Source: an uncultured Psychrobacter sp.
GTDB lineage: Bacteria; Pseudomonadota; Gammaproteobacteria; Pseudomonadales; Moraxellaceae
Length of the DNA: 64,000 nucleotides
Assembly: GCA_947495055.1 (NCBI GenBank)
Contig: CANLXO010000002.1
Span: forward strand, 1 to 64,000
Direction: 5' to 3'
Each line of letters opens with the position of its first letter. Within the stretch, counting starts at the first letter, position 1. A program made the translations under genes and the position numbers. Below, piece after piece: positions 20,046-29,718 of the stretch. The notes below the pieces were generated by a model. That model saw only the letters and a list, made by a program, of their open reading frames with translations, searched no databases and was not told the origin of the DNA.

Positions 20046-20077
20046 GAATGTAGAACATATTGACGTAGTTTACAAAG

Positions 20078-20887
20078 TTACTTATCAGCGTCATCGAGCA
20101 TCATGAGCTGCTCACTGATAGCAACGGTATTGAAGCCTGCATCGACAAACATAATCTCACCTGTGATACCGGATGCCCAAGGTGATAATAAGAATAACGC
20201 GGCATTACCAACTTCCGTCTGATTGACATTGCGCTGCAAGGGAGCGATTTTTTCGCTGATATCGAGCATTTTGCGAAAAGATTTGATACCGCTTGCCGCA
20301 AGCGTGCGGATAGGACCTGCTGATATAGCATTAACGCGAATACCCTCACCGCCCATAGAGGTTGCCAAATAGCGCACGCTAGCCTCAAGGCTGGCTTTTG
20401 CCATGCCCATTACATTGTAGTTTGGCAATACCGAGATGCTACCTTCATAGGTCAACGTCAGCATCGAACCGTGACGCATGGCTAAAAGTTCACGCGCCGC
20501 TTTGGCTAATGCCACAAAGCTATAGCTTGAGATGTCATGAGCAATGTGACTGCCCTCGCGAGTTGTGGCACTCACAAAGTCGCCATCGAGCTGATCCATC
20601 GGTGCAAAACCAATCGCGTGTACTACGCCATCAATACCATCACCCCAATGCTGGGTCACTTGCTCAAAACAGGCAGCAATAGAGTCATCAGACGCCACAT
20701 CACATTCTAGTACCAAATCCGCTTCAAACTTCTCGGCCGCCATATCCACACGTTTTTTTATTTTATCATTGGGATAGGTCAAAATAAGAGAAGCGCCTTC
20801 ACGGTGAAGTGCCTCAGCAATAGCCCATGCGATAGAGAGTTTGCTGGCGATTCCTGTGACGACAAAACGCTGTCCTTGAAGTAGCAT
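20078..20887 (-). CDS. fabI: Enoyl-ACP reductase (NADH), FabI type
   Basis: Last reductive step of fatty acid elongation and the known triclosan target. It is a short-chain dehydrogenase fold of 269 residues. Visible features are the N-terminal [14 protein letters not shown] cofactor loop, a second active-site Tyr147, Tyr157 and Lys164 in [10 protein letters not shown], and [16 protein letters not shown], the substrate-loop signature. It is monocistronic with its own terminator and divergent from folE. Confidence 0.97.
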   Translation of the reverse strand: MLLQGQRFVVTGIASKLSIAWAIAEALHREGASLILTYPNDKIKKRVDMAAEKFEADLVLECDVASDDSIAACFEQVTQHWGDGIDGVVHAIGFAPMDQLDGDFVSATTREGSHIAHDISSYSFVALAKAARELLAMRHGSMLTLTYEGSISVLPNYNVMGMAKASLEASVRYLATSMGGEGIRVNAISAGPIRTLAASGIKSFRKMLDISEKIAPLQRNVNQTEVGNAALFLLSPWASGITGEIMFVDAGFNTVAISEQLMMLDDADK

Positions 20888-21204
20888 AAAATATCCTTAT
20901 TAATTGATAAACGTGATTAGAGGTTTGAGCTAATAGAGAATGGTAGTCATATGCTACTTATTATACATTAATTTAGTTAAGTAAACAGTCGTAAACTAAC
21001 TGCACTCGATTACCAATGTGCGCTTATTAAGACTGTAGTCATACATATCGGTGTATCGGTCATAGCGGTATGAAGTTGTCATTATTTCAAGTATAATCAC
21101 AGCCCTTTAAACCCTGCACAAAGTTATTAGGTTTTGGCTGATACATTTTATAGAGCCAGATTTAGCACAAAGCGATACCCACATTTTTGATAGCGGTCAA
21201 ACTT
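20888..21204. other. Intergenic region between divergent fabI and folE
   Basis: This 317-bp gap has a TATAAT at 21092-21097 facing folE, but no convincing -35 at the proper spacing. No small gene, hairpin or repeat is obvious. Confidence 0.4.
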
Positions 21205-21798
21205 ATGAGCAACAATGCGATATTAGTAGATTATAAAGAAAGCACTGAGTCCTATCGTCAATTGATCGACTCAACTGGTGAAGACTTGAGTCGTCCTGGT
21301 CTACAAGATACGCCTATTCGTGCGGCAAAGGCTTTTGCGCATCTGACGCAAGGCTATCATCAAAGCCTTGACGAAGTGGTTAACGGCGCGGTGTTTCCAT
21401 CGACCAATCGCGAGCTGGTACTGGTACAAAATATCGAGTTTTATTCACTATGTGAGCATCATATGTTGCCCTTTCATGGCGTGGCTCACATCGGCTACCT
21501 GCCAAATGGTCAAGTCTTAGGGTTATCGAAATTTGCGCGTATCGTCGATATGTTCGCGCGCCGCCTGCAAATTCAAGAGAACCTAAGCGAGCAGATCGCG
21601 CAGACCATTATGGATGTGACGGGTTGCCGCGGCGTAGCAGTTGTCATGGACGCCTCACACATGTGCATGATGATGCGCGGAGTTAGCAAGCAGCACTCGA
21701 CTACGCGAAGCACGGCGATGCTTGGCGAGTATAAGCACGATAATCAGGCACGTAACGAGTTTTTGGACGCCGTACCTAAGCGCCGACCAGCCTTCTAG
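21205..21798 (+). CDS. folE: GTP cyclohydrolase I
   Basis: First step of tetrahydrofolate (and queuosine) precursor synthesis, GTP to dihydroneopterin triphosphate. The ATG at 21205 gives 197 residues, the usual length; the frame is open to a TTG at 21187. Zinc and active-site motif [10 protein letters not shown] is near residue 84. [18 protein letters not shown] and the [15 protein letters not shown] segment with the second zinc Cys follow. It is a single gene with a terminator. Confidence 0.97.
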   Translation: MSNNAILVDYKESTESYRQLIDSTGEDLSRPGLQDTPIRAAKAFAHLTQGYHQSLDEVVNGAVFPSTNRELVLVQNIEFYSLCEHHMLPFHGVAHIGYLPNGQVLGLSKFARIVDMFARRLQIQENLSEQIAQTIMDVTGCRGVAVVMDASHMCMMMRGVSKQHSTTRSTAMLGEYKHDNQARNEFLDAVPKRRPAF

Positions 21799-21835
21799 CT
21801 CTTATTTTTTCTAGCTCTCATTAATATAGCAATGC

Positions 21836-21872
21836 AAAAAGCCCACTATTTGAGCAAATAGTGGGCTTTTTT
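21836..21872. terminator. Bidirectional terminator between folE and msrAB
   Basis: Perfect 11-bp arms (21841-21851 with 21856-21866), a GAGC loop, A5 before and T6 after. It serves both converging genes. Confidence 0.95.
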
Positions 21873-21926
21873 GTGGTTAATGTTTAGATGGTGGTTAATG
21901 TTTAGATGGTGGTTAATATTTAGATG
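21873..21926. repeat. Three 18-bp tandem units
   Basis: gtggttaatgtttagatg occurs at 21873-21890 and 21891-21908, with a one-base variant at 21909-21926. It lies between the terminator and the end of msrAB. Confidence 0.92.
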
Positions 21927-21941
21927 TAAGTAATATAAACC

Positions 21942-23183
21942 TTATGCAACAGGCTTGACATCGTCAATCCACGCGCCATAGCCTTCCTCTTCCATCTTCG
22001 CAAGCGGTACAAAGCGCATTGCGGCAGAATTCATGCAGTAGCGCATGCCCGTCGGTGCTGGGCCATCATTAAACACATGACCTAAATGCGAGTCAGCATA
22101 GCGGCTACGTATCTCGGTACGCGTTGAGAAAAAACCCTTGTCTTCTTTTTCAACGACTAAGTTAGGGTTGAGTGGACGCGTAAAACTTGGCCAGCCTGTG
22201 CCAGACTTATATTGATCGCGTGAAGAATACAGAGGCTCGCCCGATATCACATCGACATACAGACCAGGTTCTTTATTATCCCAATACTCATTGCTAAAGG
22301 CGCGCTCAGTACCGTCTTGCTGAGTGACTTTGTATTGCATAGGACTCAGTGACTTTTTGAGCTCATCTTGACTAGGCTTAGTAAAGGCTTGCGGATTAAA
22401 ACCAACAGTATTTATGCTTTGTGATGTCATCTTAGAGGTCTCCGGATCGTCAGTCTGTGCGGCACTAGCATTCTGAATACTATTACTAGTAGGCTTGAAT
22501 TGAGTAAAATCCAACTCATAATCCTTGCCATAAACACTTTCTATAAACTGATAACGACCAGAGTTAAAGGTATAAGCTTTATAGCGTAGCGGGTTTTTCT
22601 TATAATAGTCTTGATGATAGTCCTCAGCAGGATAAAAAGTGCTGGCAGGGACGATCTCGATCACGACTGGCTTTTGGTAGATACCAGAGGCTTGCAGTTG
22701 CTGCTTAGCCGCTTCAGCAATTTGTTTTTCTTGCTCGTTATTATAAAAAATAGCAGGACGATACTGGGTACCGCGATCAACAAATTGACCTTTATCATCA
22801 GTAGGATCAGCAATACGCCATAACGCTTGTACGATACCGTTATAGGTAATTTTAGTTGGATCATAATATACCTGAGCCGCCTCAGTGTGACCCGTACCGC
22901 CAGCTGATACTTGGCTGTAAGTTGGGTTGACCGTCTGACCGCCGCTATAACCTGATACCACTTCTACCACGCCAGGTATCTTTTCATACCCCGCCTCCAC
23001 GCACCAAAAACATCCCCCAGCTACAGTTGCGACTGCCAAATTTGTATCGGTCGGCGCATAGGGGTTTTCGGCATTAGGGTTTTTGACGGTTGTATTGCTC
23101 TCTGTAGACGCACAGCCTGTAATAAAAGCACTACCGGCTATAGCGATAGTCGCAATAAAACCTATTTTCGATTTATTATTCAT
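21942..23183 (-). CDS. msrAB: Lipoprotein MsrA-MsrB methionine sulfoxide reductase fusion
   Basis: Repairs both sulfoxide stereoisomers in proteins. From the ATG at 23183 (AGGA seven bases upstream; an ATG two codons earlier has almost no spacing) the 413 residues begin with a lipobox (FITGC, Cys24). MsrA follows with GCFWC (catalytic Cys58), then a Ser/Thr-rich linker, then MsrB with catalytic Cys383 in RYCMNS and the SGTGWPSF and HLGHVF motifs. The MsrB zinc-site CxxC after GEPLY is absent (YSS), so it is the zinc-free form. The lipid anchor implies a periplasmic or envelope role. Confidence 0.95.
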   Translation of the reverse strand: MNNKSKIGFIATIAIAGSAFITGCASTESNTTVKNPNAENPYAPTDTNLAVATVAGGCFWCVEAGYEKIPGVVEVVSGYSGGQTVNPTYSQVSAGGTGHTEAAQVYYDPTKITYNGIVQALWRIADPTDDKGQFVDRGTQYRPAIFYNNEQEKQIAEAAKQQLQASGIYQKPVVIEIVPASTFYPAEDYHQDYYKKNPLRYKAYTFNSGRYQFIESVYGKDYELDFTQFKPTSNSIQNASAAQTDDPETSKMTSQSINTVGFNPQAFTKPSQDELKKSLSPMQYKVTQQDGTERAFSNEYWDNKEPGLYVDVISGEPLYSSRDQYKSGTGWPSFTRPLNPNLVVEKEDKGFFSTRTEIRSRYADSHLGHVFNDGPAPTGMRYCMNSAAMRFVPLAKMEEEGYGAWIDDVKPVA

Positions 23184-23381
23184 TAGCATATCCTAAATAT
23201 TAGGTATTAAATAAGGTGTTTGTCATTTTATAATACGCCTTACATATCACCGTAACATACCTATTTTGTTATAAATATTTAACGAGTTAAACTCACTCTG
23301 CAATTTAACTGAACAATAGTAGCTTATGATAGGTACCAAATGCTTAGGCTATTTGTAATATCGAATAAATTTGTATTAAAA

Positions 23382-23410
23382 AAGCACACTACCCTTTGAG
23401 TAATGTGCTT
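23382..23410 (-). terminator. Terminator after the iron alcohol dehydrogenase gene
   Basis: Stem AAGCACACTAC (23382-23392)/GTAATGTGCTT (23400-23410) with one mismatch and an upstream A6 run (U tract on the minus strand). Confidence 0.8.
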
Positions 23411-23440
23411 ATTTGTAGCTGACTTGATAAATAAACCTAA

Positions 23441-24748
23441 TTAAGCCACTTTGTCACTTTTAGCAGCGCGCTCATCACTAGTTGCCTTAATTTTAGACAG
23501 GATATCTTTGATGCCTGACGCTGGCATATAAGTGGGCACAGCATAAGTGTCACTGACTTCTTTGGCAGCCGCTTTGGCAATAGCATCAAAGTCACTCTCC
23601 TTCATACCTTTAACGGTAGGATCGATACCGACTGACTCAATCAAAGCGCGCACTTGCTCGATAAAGTAGCTCGCCAGCTCTTTATCCGTTTTACCCGCTT
23701 GCGTGCTCTCGATAATGCCGATTTTTCTAGCCAGTTTTGCCAGTCTTTTTTCGCTTGATTTACGATTTAGATCCAGCACGTATGGCAGTACGATCGCATT
23801 AGCGCGACCGTGAGGAATACTATAATGCGCGCCTAGCTGGTGAGCGATAGCGTGGACGTAGCCAAGGCCAGCCTTATTAAAGGCGATACCGCCGTAATGC
23901 GCGGCAATTCCCATCTCCTCTCTTGCCTTTAGATCGCCGCCATCATTATAGGCGATAGGCAAATAGTGCATGACCGCTTTGGTCGCAGAAGCGGCGTAGT
24001 AGTCGGTCTCAACGCTAGCATTGACACTCATCCACGCCTCTAATGCATGAGTTAAGACATCGATACCAGTATCAGCAGTGATATGCTTGGGCATGCCTTT
24101 CATAATCACAGGATCGATAGCAGCGGCTCGAGGTATCATTCTAGGGTCGATTGATAGCGCTTTTTGATGCGTTTCATTGTCTGACACAACCGCGCCAAGA
24201 GTGGCTTCTGAACCAGTACCAGCAGTCGTTGGAATACAGTACAGCGGCATACAGGACTTGCGCGCTTTTAAGATACCGATAAGCTTTTGCGGCTTGCAGT
24301 TATTGCCTTGTGACATAGCGATCATCTTTGCCGCGTCAATGACTGAGCCGCCACCAATGGCCAAAATAGAGTCACAATTGTTATTTATAGACTCACTCAA
24401 GCCCTCTTCGACCACAGCAAAAGTAGGGTCTGGGGTGATACCATCATAAACATGGTAGTTGATATTATGCTTGTCCAGATAATCGGTGACTTTTGACGGT
24501 ACGCCAAGTTTGTTTAGTACCTCATCAGTGACGATCAATACGTTAGTGCTGCCTTCGTTGATAATCATGTCGCACAGCTCAAAGCAAGCCTCTTCACCGA
24601 CATACAATAGCGGTCTTGGAACAGGAATTAAGTGCGAGACAACTTTTAAAACTTTAGCGCGCGTTTTAGCAACCGCTAGGTAACTTACGTGTTGCAAGCT
24701 GTCATTGTTCATCAAAGTGGAGATAACAGGAAGTTTACTTTTGCTCAT
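23441..24748 (-). CDS. Iron-containing alcohol dehydrogenase
   Basis: Group III NAD(P)-dependent alcohol dehydrogenase. The ATG at 24748 has AAGGAC six bases upstream; the 28-codon open extension before it has no support. Length is 435 residues. GGGSVIDAAKM (NAD-binding) is followed by the metal-site segments DVLTHALEAW and HAIAHQLGAHYSIPHGRANA, with the expected Asp and His ligands. The substrate is unknown. It lies downstream of the Yej genes on the same strand but 230 bp away, so probably separate. Confidence 0.92.
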   Translation of the reverse strand: MSKSKLPVISTLMNNDSLQHVSYLAVAKTRAKVLKVVSHLIPVPRPLLYVGEEACFELCDMIINEGSTNVLIVTDEVLNKLGVPSKVTDYLDKHNINYHVYDGITPDPTFAVVEEGLSESINNNCDSILAIGGGSVIDAAKMIAMSQGNNCKPQKLIGILKARKSCMPLYCIPTTAGTGSEATLGAVVSDNETHQKALSIDPRMIPRAAAIDPVIMKGMPKHITADTGIDVLTHALEAWMSVNASVETDYYAASATKAVMHYLPIAYNDGGDLKAREEMGIAAHYGGIAFNKAGLGYVHAIAHQLGAHYSIPHGRANAIVLPYVLDLNRKSSEKRLAKLARKIGIIESTQAGKTDKELASYFIEQVRALIESVGIDPTVKGMKESDFDAIAKAAAKEVSDTYAVPTYMPASGIKDILSKIKATSDERAAKSDKVA

Positions 24749-24979
24749 AAAGAAGTCCTTTTCAGTGAAAATGTAGGGATTTAACGTATTTTTGGTGATA
24801 CAAAAGAGATTGAATAATTCATAACTGGGCACTACTGATTCAAAAATAAGTACGTCACGCTAGTATTGGTAGGCACTTGAAAAGATTTATAGCGTAAAAT
24901 CAATTGTACCACTAGGATTTTGCGTGTGTGATGAATACTATGAACTGATGTGTTCTAACTGTTTTAGGAGTGCTATGGT

Positions 24980-26665
24980 TTATGCCATGCTCGCTTGTAA
25001 TAACTGTTTGGCATAAGGGTGCTGCGGCTGATTAAACATCTCTTCAGTTGCTCCTGACTCGATACATTTGCCGTCTTTGAGTACCATAATATGCTGACAC
25101 AAAGCCCGTACAACCTTTAGATCATGACTGATAAATACATAGCTGATGTTAAGCTTGGCTTGAATCTCGCGCAGCAGTTTGACTACCGTCACCTGCGTCG
25201 TACTATCTAGTGCTGAGGTTGGCTCATCTAATATCAGCAGTTGCGGCTGCATAACGAGCGCCCGTGCCAGCGCTACTCGTTGACGTTGACCACCAGATAG
25301 CTCATGCGGATAACGATGGACAAATTCATTGGGTAGATGCACCGTCGCCAGACTGTCTATGACCGCTTGCTGGCGCGCCACTTTTGCTACCCCTTGTACT
25401 AGTAGCCCCTCTTCGATAATTTGCATAACGGTCATACGCGGGTTAATACTAGCAAAGGGGTCTTGAAACACCATTTGAATCTGTGCGCGAAACTCCCGTA
25501 GCTCGCTTTTGGACAGCTTGGTGATGTCTTGACCATCGATGTTAATTTGCCCGTCAACCTGTGCTTGATTACTCAATAGTCTACTCAGGGCAAGCGCCGT
25601 CGTCGTCTTACCGGAGCCTGACTCACCAACCACCCCCAAGGCCTCGCCCGCCTTCAAGGTCATATCTAGATCACTGACCGCAGCAAACCAGCGTTTGGTG
25701 CCACCGAATAGGCTTTTTTCTACAGGAAATTGCACACCTAATTGCTTAACCTCTAGTACATTGACATCACTGTCACGGCTCTTAGATAGACTAAGCGCTT
25801 GACCAAAGTCTTGTGCCATAAGGGTGCGCGTATAGTCCGCTTTTGGCTGAGCAAAGATATCTGAGGTTTTGCCCTGCTCTATCGTCTGACCCCGGCGCAT
25901 AACGATAATCTCATCGCTATAGCGCTTAACTAGATTGAGATCATGGCTGATCAGTATCATCGCCATATTATGCTCAAGCTTTAAATCATTTAAGAGTGCT
26001 AATATCTCATGTTGCAAAGTGACATCAAGTGCTGTGGTTGGCTCATCGGCGATCAAAATATCTGGCTGCTGCGCCAGTGCCATCGCTATCATCACGCGTT
26101 GGCGCTGACCGCCTGAGAGCTCATGCGGATAGCGACTTAGTTTATCGGCAGGGTCTGTGATATTGACGTCGTTTAATAGTGCAATGCTACGCGCGCGCCA
26201 CTCTTTCTTGGGTACACCAACCAAACGTAGCGATTCAGTGATTTGCTTAGCAACCGTATGAAGCGGATTGAGCGCCGTCATCGGCTCTTGAAATATCATA
26301 CCGATACGCTGACCACGAATGTGCCTGAGGGACTGATTGCGCGACTTGCTATTGGCTATCGGCAAGCTATTGGCTTTTGGTTGGGAAGCCCTATCTGAAG
26401 CGTGAGCCAATTGCGCCTCACCGCTCACAACCAAGCTATTAGGTAATAATCCGAGTAGCGCAAGACTGGCAATAGATTTGCCTGAGCCTGACTCTCCGAC
26501 GATCGCCAGCGTTTCGCCTTGACGCAGCTGATAGCTGAGCTTATCTACGAGCGCTATACCAGTATCCGTCACGATAGATAGATTATTGACCGTCAGCATA
26601 ACTTTTGCACGCTTGTTGGTCTGATCGAGCACTGCGGACGGCTCTTTTTGAATAGGTGTCATCAT
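24980..26665 (-). CDS. yejF: Peptide ABC transporter, duplicated ATPase (YejF)
   Basis: ATP-hydrolysing subunit with two ABC domains in one chain. Each half has Walker A (GESGSGKS, GESGSGKT), the signature LSGGQRQRV and Walker B (ILIADEPTTALD, LLILDEPTSALD). The ATG at 26663-26665 sits one base after the yejE stop, so translation is coupled; the longer open frame upstream overlaps yejE and is rejected. In E. coli the Yej system imports peptides including microcin C. Confidence 0.95.
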   Translation of the reverse strand: MMTPIQKEPSAVLDQTNKRAKVMLTVNNLSIVTDTGIALVDKLSYQLRQGETLAIVGESGSGKSIASLALLGLLPNSLVVSGEAQLAHASDRASQPKANSLPIANSKSRNQSLRHIRGQRIGMIFQEPMTALNPLHTVAKQITESLRLVGVPKKEWRARSIALLNDVNITDPADKLSRYPHELSGGQRQRVMIAMALAQQPDILIADEPTTALDVTLQHEILALLNDLKLEHNMAMILISHDLNLVKRYSDEIIVMRRGQTIEQGKTSDIFAQPKADYTRTLMAQDFGQALSLSKSRDSDVNVLEVKQLGVQFPVEKSLFGGTKRWFAAVSDLDMTLKAGEALGVVGESGSGKTTTALALSRLLSNQAQVDGQINIDGQDITKLSKSELREFRAQIQMVFQDPFASINPRMTVMQIIEEGLLVQGVAKVARQQAVIDSLATVHLPNEFVHRYPHELSGGQRQRVALARALVMQPQLLILDEPTSALDSTTQVTVVKLLREIQAKLNISYVFISHDLKVVRALCQHIMVLKDGKCIESGATEEMFNQPQHPYAKQLLQASMA

Positions 26666-26666
26666 A

Positions 26667-27734
26667 TTATGAGCGCCTCGGATCGAACGCATCTCGTAGC
26701 GCCTCACCTATGAATATCAGTAGCGATAAGATAAAGGTTAAGCTAAAGAATCCTGATAAGGCAAGCCACGGCGCATCAAGATTGTTTTTACCCTGTACCA
26801 TCAGCTCACCTAAGGACGGCGACCCTGGTGGCAGACCATAACCTAAAAAGTCTAAGGCGGTGAGCGCAATGATATTAGCCGTTAATATAAAAGGCAGCTG
26901 CGATAGACTGGACGCCAAAGCATTAGGTAAGATGTGTTTGAGCATAATCTGCGCATCAGATACACCAAGGTTACACGCGGCGCGTACATAATCAAAATTA
27001 CGAGCGCGCAAAAACTCAGCGCGCACCAGACCCACCAGTCCCATCCAACCAAATAACAGCATGAGCGCGAACAATATAGTAATGCTAGGGCTAAACAAGC
27101 TGACTAAAATAATAATCATGAATAGCTGCGGCATCCCGCCCCAGACTTCCATAAATCGCTGACCTGCCAGATCCACCCAGCCGCCATAATAGCCTTGAAT
27201 AGCGCCAACGATGATACCAATGAGCGCACCTGCTAGCGTTAACGCTAAGCCAAATAGGAGTGACACGCGCATGCCGTAAAGGATACGAGCCAATACATCG
27301 CGGCCTTGATCATCGGTGCCCAGCCAGTTTTGGCTATTGGGCGGCGCAGGATATGGCAGCCCCAGCTTGACGTTTGGCGTTTGATCGGCAAAGGCAATGG
27401 GCGGCATGAGAAGATAGCCTTTAGACTCTATCAACTCTTGTACCGCAGGATCTTTATAGTTAGCTTCGGTCTCAAATATCCCGCCAAAGGCCGTCTCGGG
27501 ATAGGCTTTTAGCACAGGGACATAATAGTCACCATCGTAATTGACAAGTAAAGGCTTATCATTAGCAATCACATTGACCGCCATACAGATGACAAAAACA
27601 ATCGTGAAAATAATGAGAGAGATAACGCCAAGACGGTTATGACGAAAACGATCCAGCCGCGCTTGCCAAACAGGGTTTAATCGGCGTTTTTTTGTTTGGG
27701 ATAAAGGGGTCACAATAGAATGCTGGCTTGACAT
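26667..27734 (-). CDS. yejE: Peptide ABC transporter permease (YejE)
   Basis: Inner-membrane permease, 355 residues. A basic N-terminal tail precedes a first helix, a long periplasmic insert (about residues 60-140) as in YejE, and five further helices. The binding-protein-dependent transport signature lies near VRAACNLGVSDAQIMLKHILP. Its start overlaps the yejB stop (TAATG). Confidence 0.94.
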   Translation of the reverse strand: MSSQHSIVTPLSQTKKRRLNPVWQARLDRFRHNRLGVISLIIFTIVFVICMAVNVIANDKPLLVNYDGDYYVPVLKAYPETAFGGIFETEANYKDPAVQELIESKGYLLMPPIAFADQTPNVKLGLPYPAPPNSQNWLGTDDQGRDVLARILYGMRVSLLFGLALTLAGALIGIIVGAIQGYYGGWVDLAGQRFMEVWGGMPQLFMIIILVSLFSPSITILFALMLLFGWMGLVGLVRAEFLRARNFDYVRAACNLGVSDAQIMLKHILPNALASSLSQLPFILTANIIALTALDFLGYGLPPGSPSLGELMVQGKNNLDAPWLALSGFFSLTFILSLLIFIGEALRDAFDPRRS

Positions 27735-28801
27735 TAGCGACCCTCAAAATCAATGCGAGGGTCAATCAGATGATAACTGATATCACTGATAAGCTGTAAT
27801 AGCAGACCAACTAAGGTAAAGATAAATAACGTTCCAAAAATGACAGGATAATCACGTTGCTGAATCGCCTCAAAGCCGAGCAAACCTAAGCCATCGAGCT
27901 TAAAGATAATCTCAATCAAAAAGTTGCCCGCAAAGAAAATACCGACGATGGCCGCTGGAATACCCGCAATGATGATCAGCATAGCGTTACGAAAGACGTG
28001 ACCGTAGAGCACTTGGCGCTCGCCCAAACCTTTGGCGCGCGCGGTTAATACGTACTGCTTACCCAGCTCTTCTAAAAAGCTAAATTTGGTCAAATAAGTC
28101 AATCCAGCGAAGCCGCCTACTGTGCTAGCGAGCAGCGGGAGCGCTAAATGCCAAAAGTAATCTTTAATTTTGCCGAGTGTCGTTAATTGATCGAAGTTCT
28201 CAGAGGTCAGTCCTTGTAGTGGAAAAATATTCCAATAACTGCCCCCTGCAAAGAATACGAGCAAAATTACGGCAAATACAAATACCGGTATAGCATGTCC
28301 AATTGCAAGTAGCATCGCCGTTGCCTTGTCTACCGCTGAGCCATGATGCATCGCCTTATAAACACCAAGTGGAATAGCAATCATATAAATGAGTAGCGTA
28401 CTCCAAAGCCCAAGTGAGATGGAAACAGGCAGCTTTTCGATAATTAAATCAGTTACGGTTTGACCTTTAAAGAACGATTCCCCAAAATCGAGCTGCGCGT
28501 AACTTTTAAGCATGAGCCAAAAGCGTTCTGGCGCGGACTTGTCAAAGCCGTATTGAGCATTAATCGCAGCGACCATGTCATCAGAGAGTCCGCGTGTGCC
28601 TTGATAGGTGCTATTGCTTCCTGAACTGCCAGCGCCCACGCCACCGTTTATGGCGCTATCTTTTGCGCCTTGTTCGATAAGTGCTAATTGCTGCTCGACA
28701 GGACCACCAGGGGCGGCTTGCACGATAACAAAATTAGCCAGCAAAATTAAGAATAGGGTCGGCACTATCAGCAGTAGCCTTTTTAAGATATAACGGCCCA
28801 T
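27734..28801 (-). CDS. yejB: Peptide ABC transporter permease (YejB)
   Basis: Partner permease, 355 residues, with the typical N-terminus MGRYILKRLLLIVPTLF. A periplasmic segment (about 35-110) contains a Gly/Ser-rich stretch, and five helices follow. The EAA-type loop is LTARAKGLGERQVLYGHVFRN. It follows gloB by 63 bp, on the same strand. Confidence 0.95.
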   Translation of the reverse strand: MGRYILKRLLLIVPTLFLILLANFVIVQAAPGGPVEQQLALIEQGAKDSAINGGVGAGSSGSNSTYQGTRGLSDDMVAAINAQYGFDKSAPERFWLMLKSYAQLDFGESFFKGQTVTDLIIEKLPVSISLGLWSTLLIYMIAIPLGVYKAMHHGSAVDKATAMLLAIGHAIPVFVFAVILLVFFAGGSYWNIFPLQGLTSENFDQLTTLGKIKDYFWHLALPLLASTVGGFAGLTYLTKFSFLEELGKQYVLTARAKGLGERQVLYGHVFRNAMLIIIAGIPAAIVGIFFAGNFLIEIIFKLDGLGLLGFEAIQQRDYPVIFGTLFIFTLVGLLLQLISDISYHLIDPRIDFEGR

Positions 28802-28864
28802 AGTGACGATTTCCTAAGCACACAAAATAATCAAAGAATAAAAAGAGTAAACTGATTTAAAGGT

Positions 28865-29644
28865 TTAAAAATCGTTTTTAAGCTCGCGCAATGCTGCAAA
28901 TACCGTTAAGGGTTTATCATCCTCTAGATGTCTTTTAGCACTGACCCCTGCGATGACACTTGGCTCATTCGCTCGCATAAACACATTGATAGCGCGCTCA
29001 TGCTCTAAAGTGACAGGCAGCGTCGGTATGCCTTGTTCGCTCAGCTCCTCAGCTCGCGCCAAGGCTTTTATCATCGCTTCATTGTCAGGCTCTATGCTAA
29101 GACCAAAGCGCAAATTGTTGACCGTGTACTCGTGCGCCGGATACAGCAAAGTATCCGCAGGCAGCTCATTGAGACGTCTAAGGCTGTCATACAGCTCCTC
29201 TATAGTACCTGTGAATACGCGACCACAGCCACCACTAAACAGGGTATCTCCGCAAAACGCGTGTTTCTGCCCATCGATATCTAAGATGTAGGCGATATGC
29301 GTTTCGGTGTGTCCGGGTATATCCCATATCTGCGCCGAATGACCCCAAGCGCTGACCGAGCTGCCGTCTTTGACCGTTTGATCTTCTTCAACGCCATGCT
29401 CACTATGGGCGACGATATGAGTCATCGGAAAATGCTCTTGTAACTCCATAACCCCGCCGACATGATCATAATGATGATGGGTCGTCCAGATTGAGGTCAT
29501 CTCTAAATCATGCGCTTTCATGTAGTCGGCAACGGGTGCTGACTGACCCGGGTCGATAACTATCGCCTGTTTATTATTCTTATTGATCAGCGTCCAGATA
29601 TAGTTATCAGTAAAAGCTTTGATCGGATGGATTTGAATACTCAT
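28865..29644 (-). CDS. gloB: Hydroxyacylglutathione hydrolase (glyoxalase II)
   Basis: Metallo-beta-lactamase-fold enzyme that hydrolyses S-lactoylglutathione in methylglyoxal detoxification. The 259 residues contain the metal motif THHHYDHVGG, GHTETHIAY, FCGDTLFSGGCGRVF and PAHEYTVNNLRF, all family hallmarks. It lies between yejA and yejB with short gaps (74 and 63 bp) on the same strand, so it is probably part of the same transcript. Confidence 0.96.
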   Translation of the reverse strand: MSIQIHPIKAFTDNYIWTLINKNNKQAIVIDPGQSAPVADYMKAHDLEMTSIWTTHHHYDHVGGVMELQEHFPMTHIVAHSEHGVEEDQTVKDGSSVSAWGHSAQIWDIPGHTETHIAYILDIDGQKHAFCGDTLFSGGCGRVFTGTIEELYDSLRRLNELPADTLLYPAHEYTVNNLRFGLSIEPDNEAMIKALARAEELSEQGIPTLPVTLEHERAINVFMRANEPSVIAGVSAKRHLEDDKPLTVFAALRELKNDF

Positions 29645-29718
29645 GGTAAATCCTTACTAGAGGTTATTTTCATTTATTGTCTTGATGCTAAGCGATAAAA
29701 TTTGTACGTTGTGCAAAA

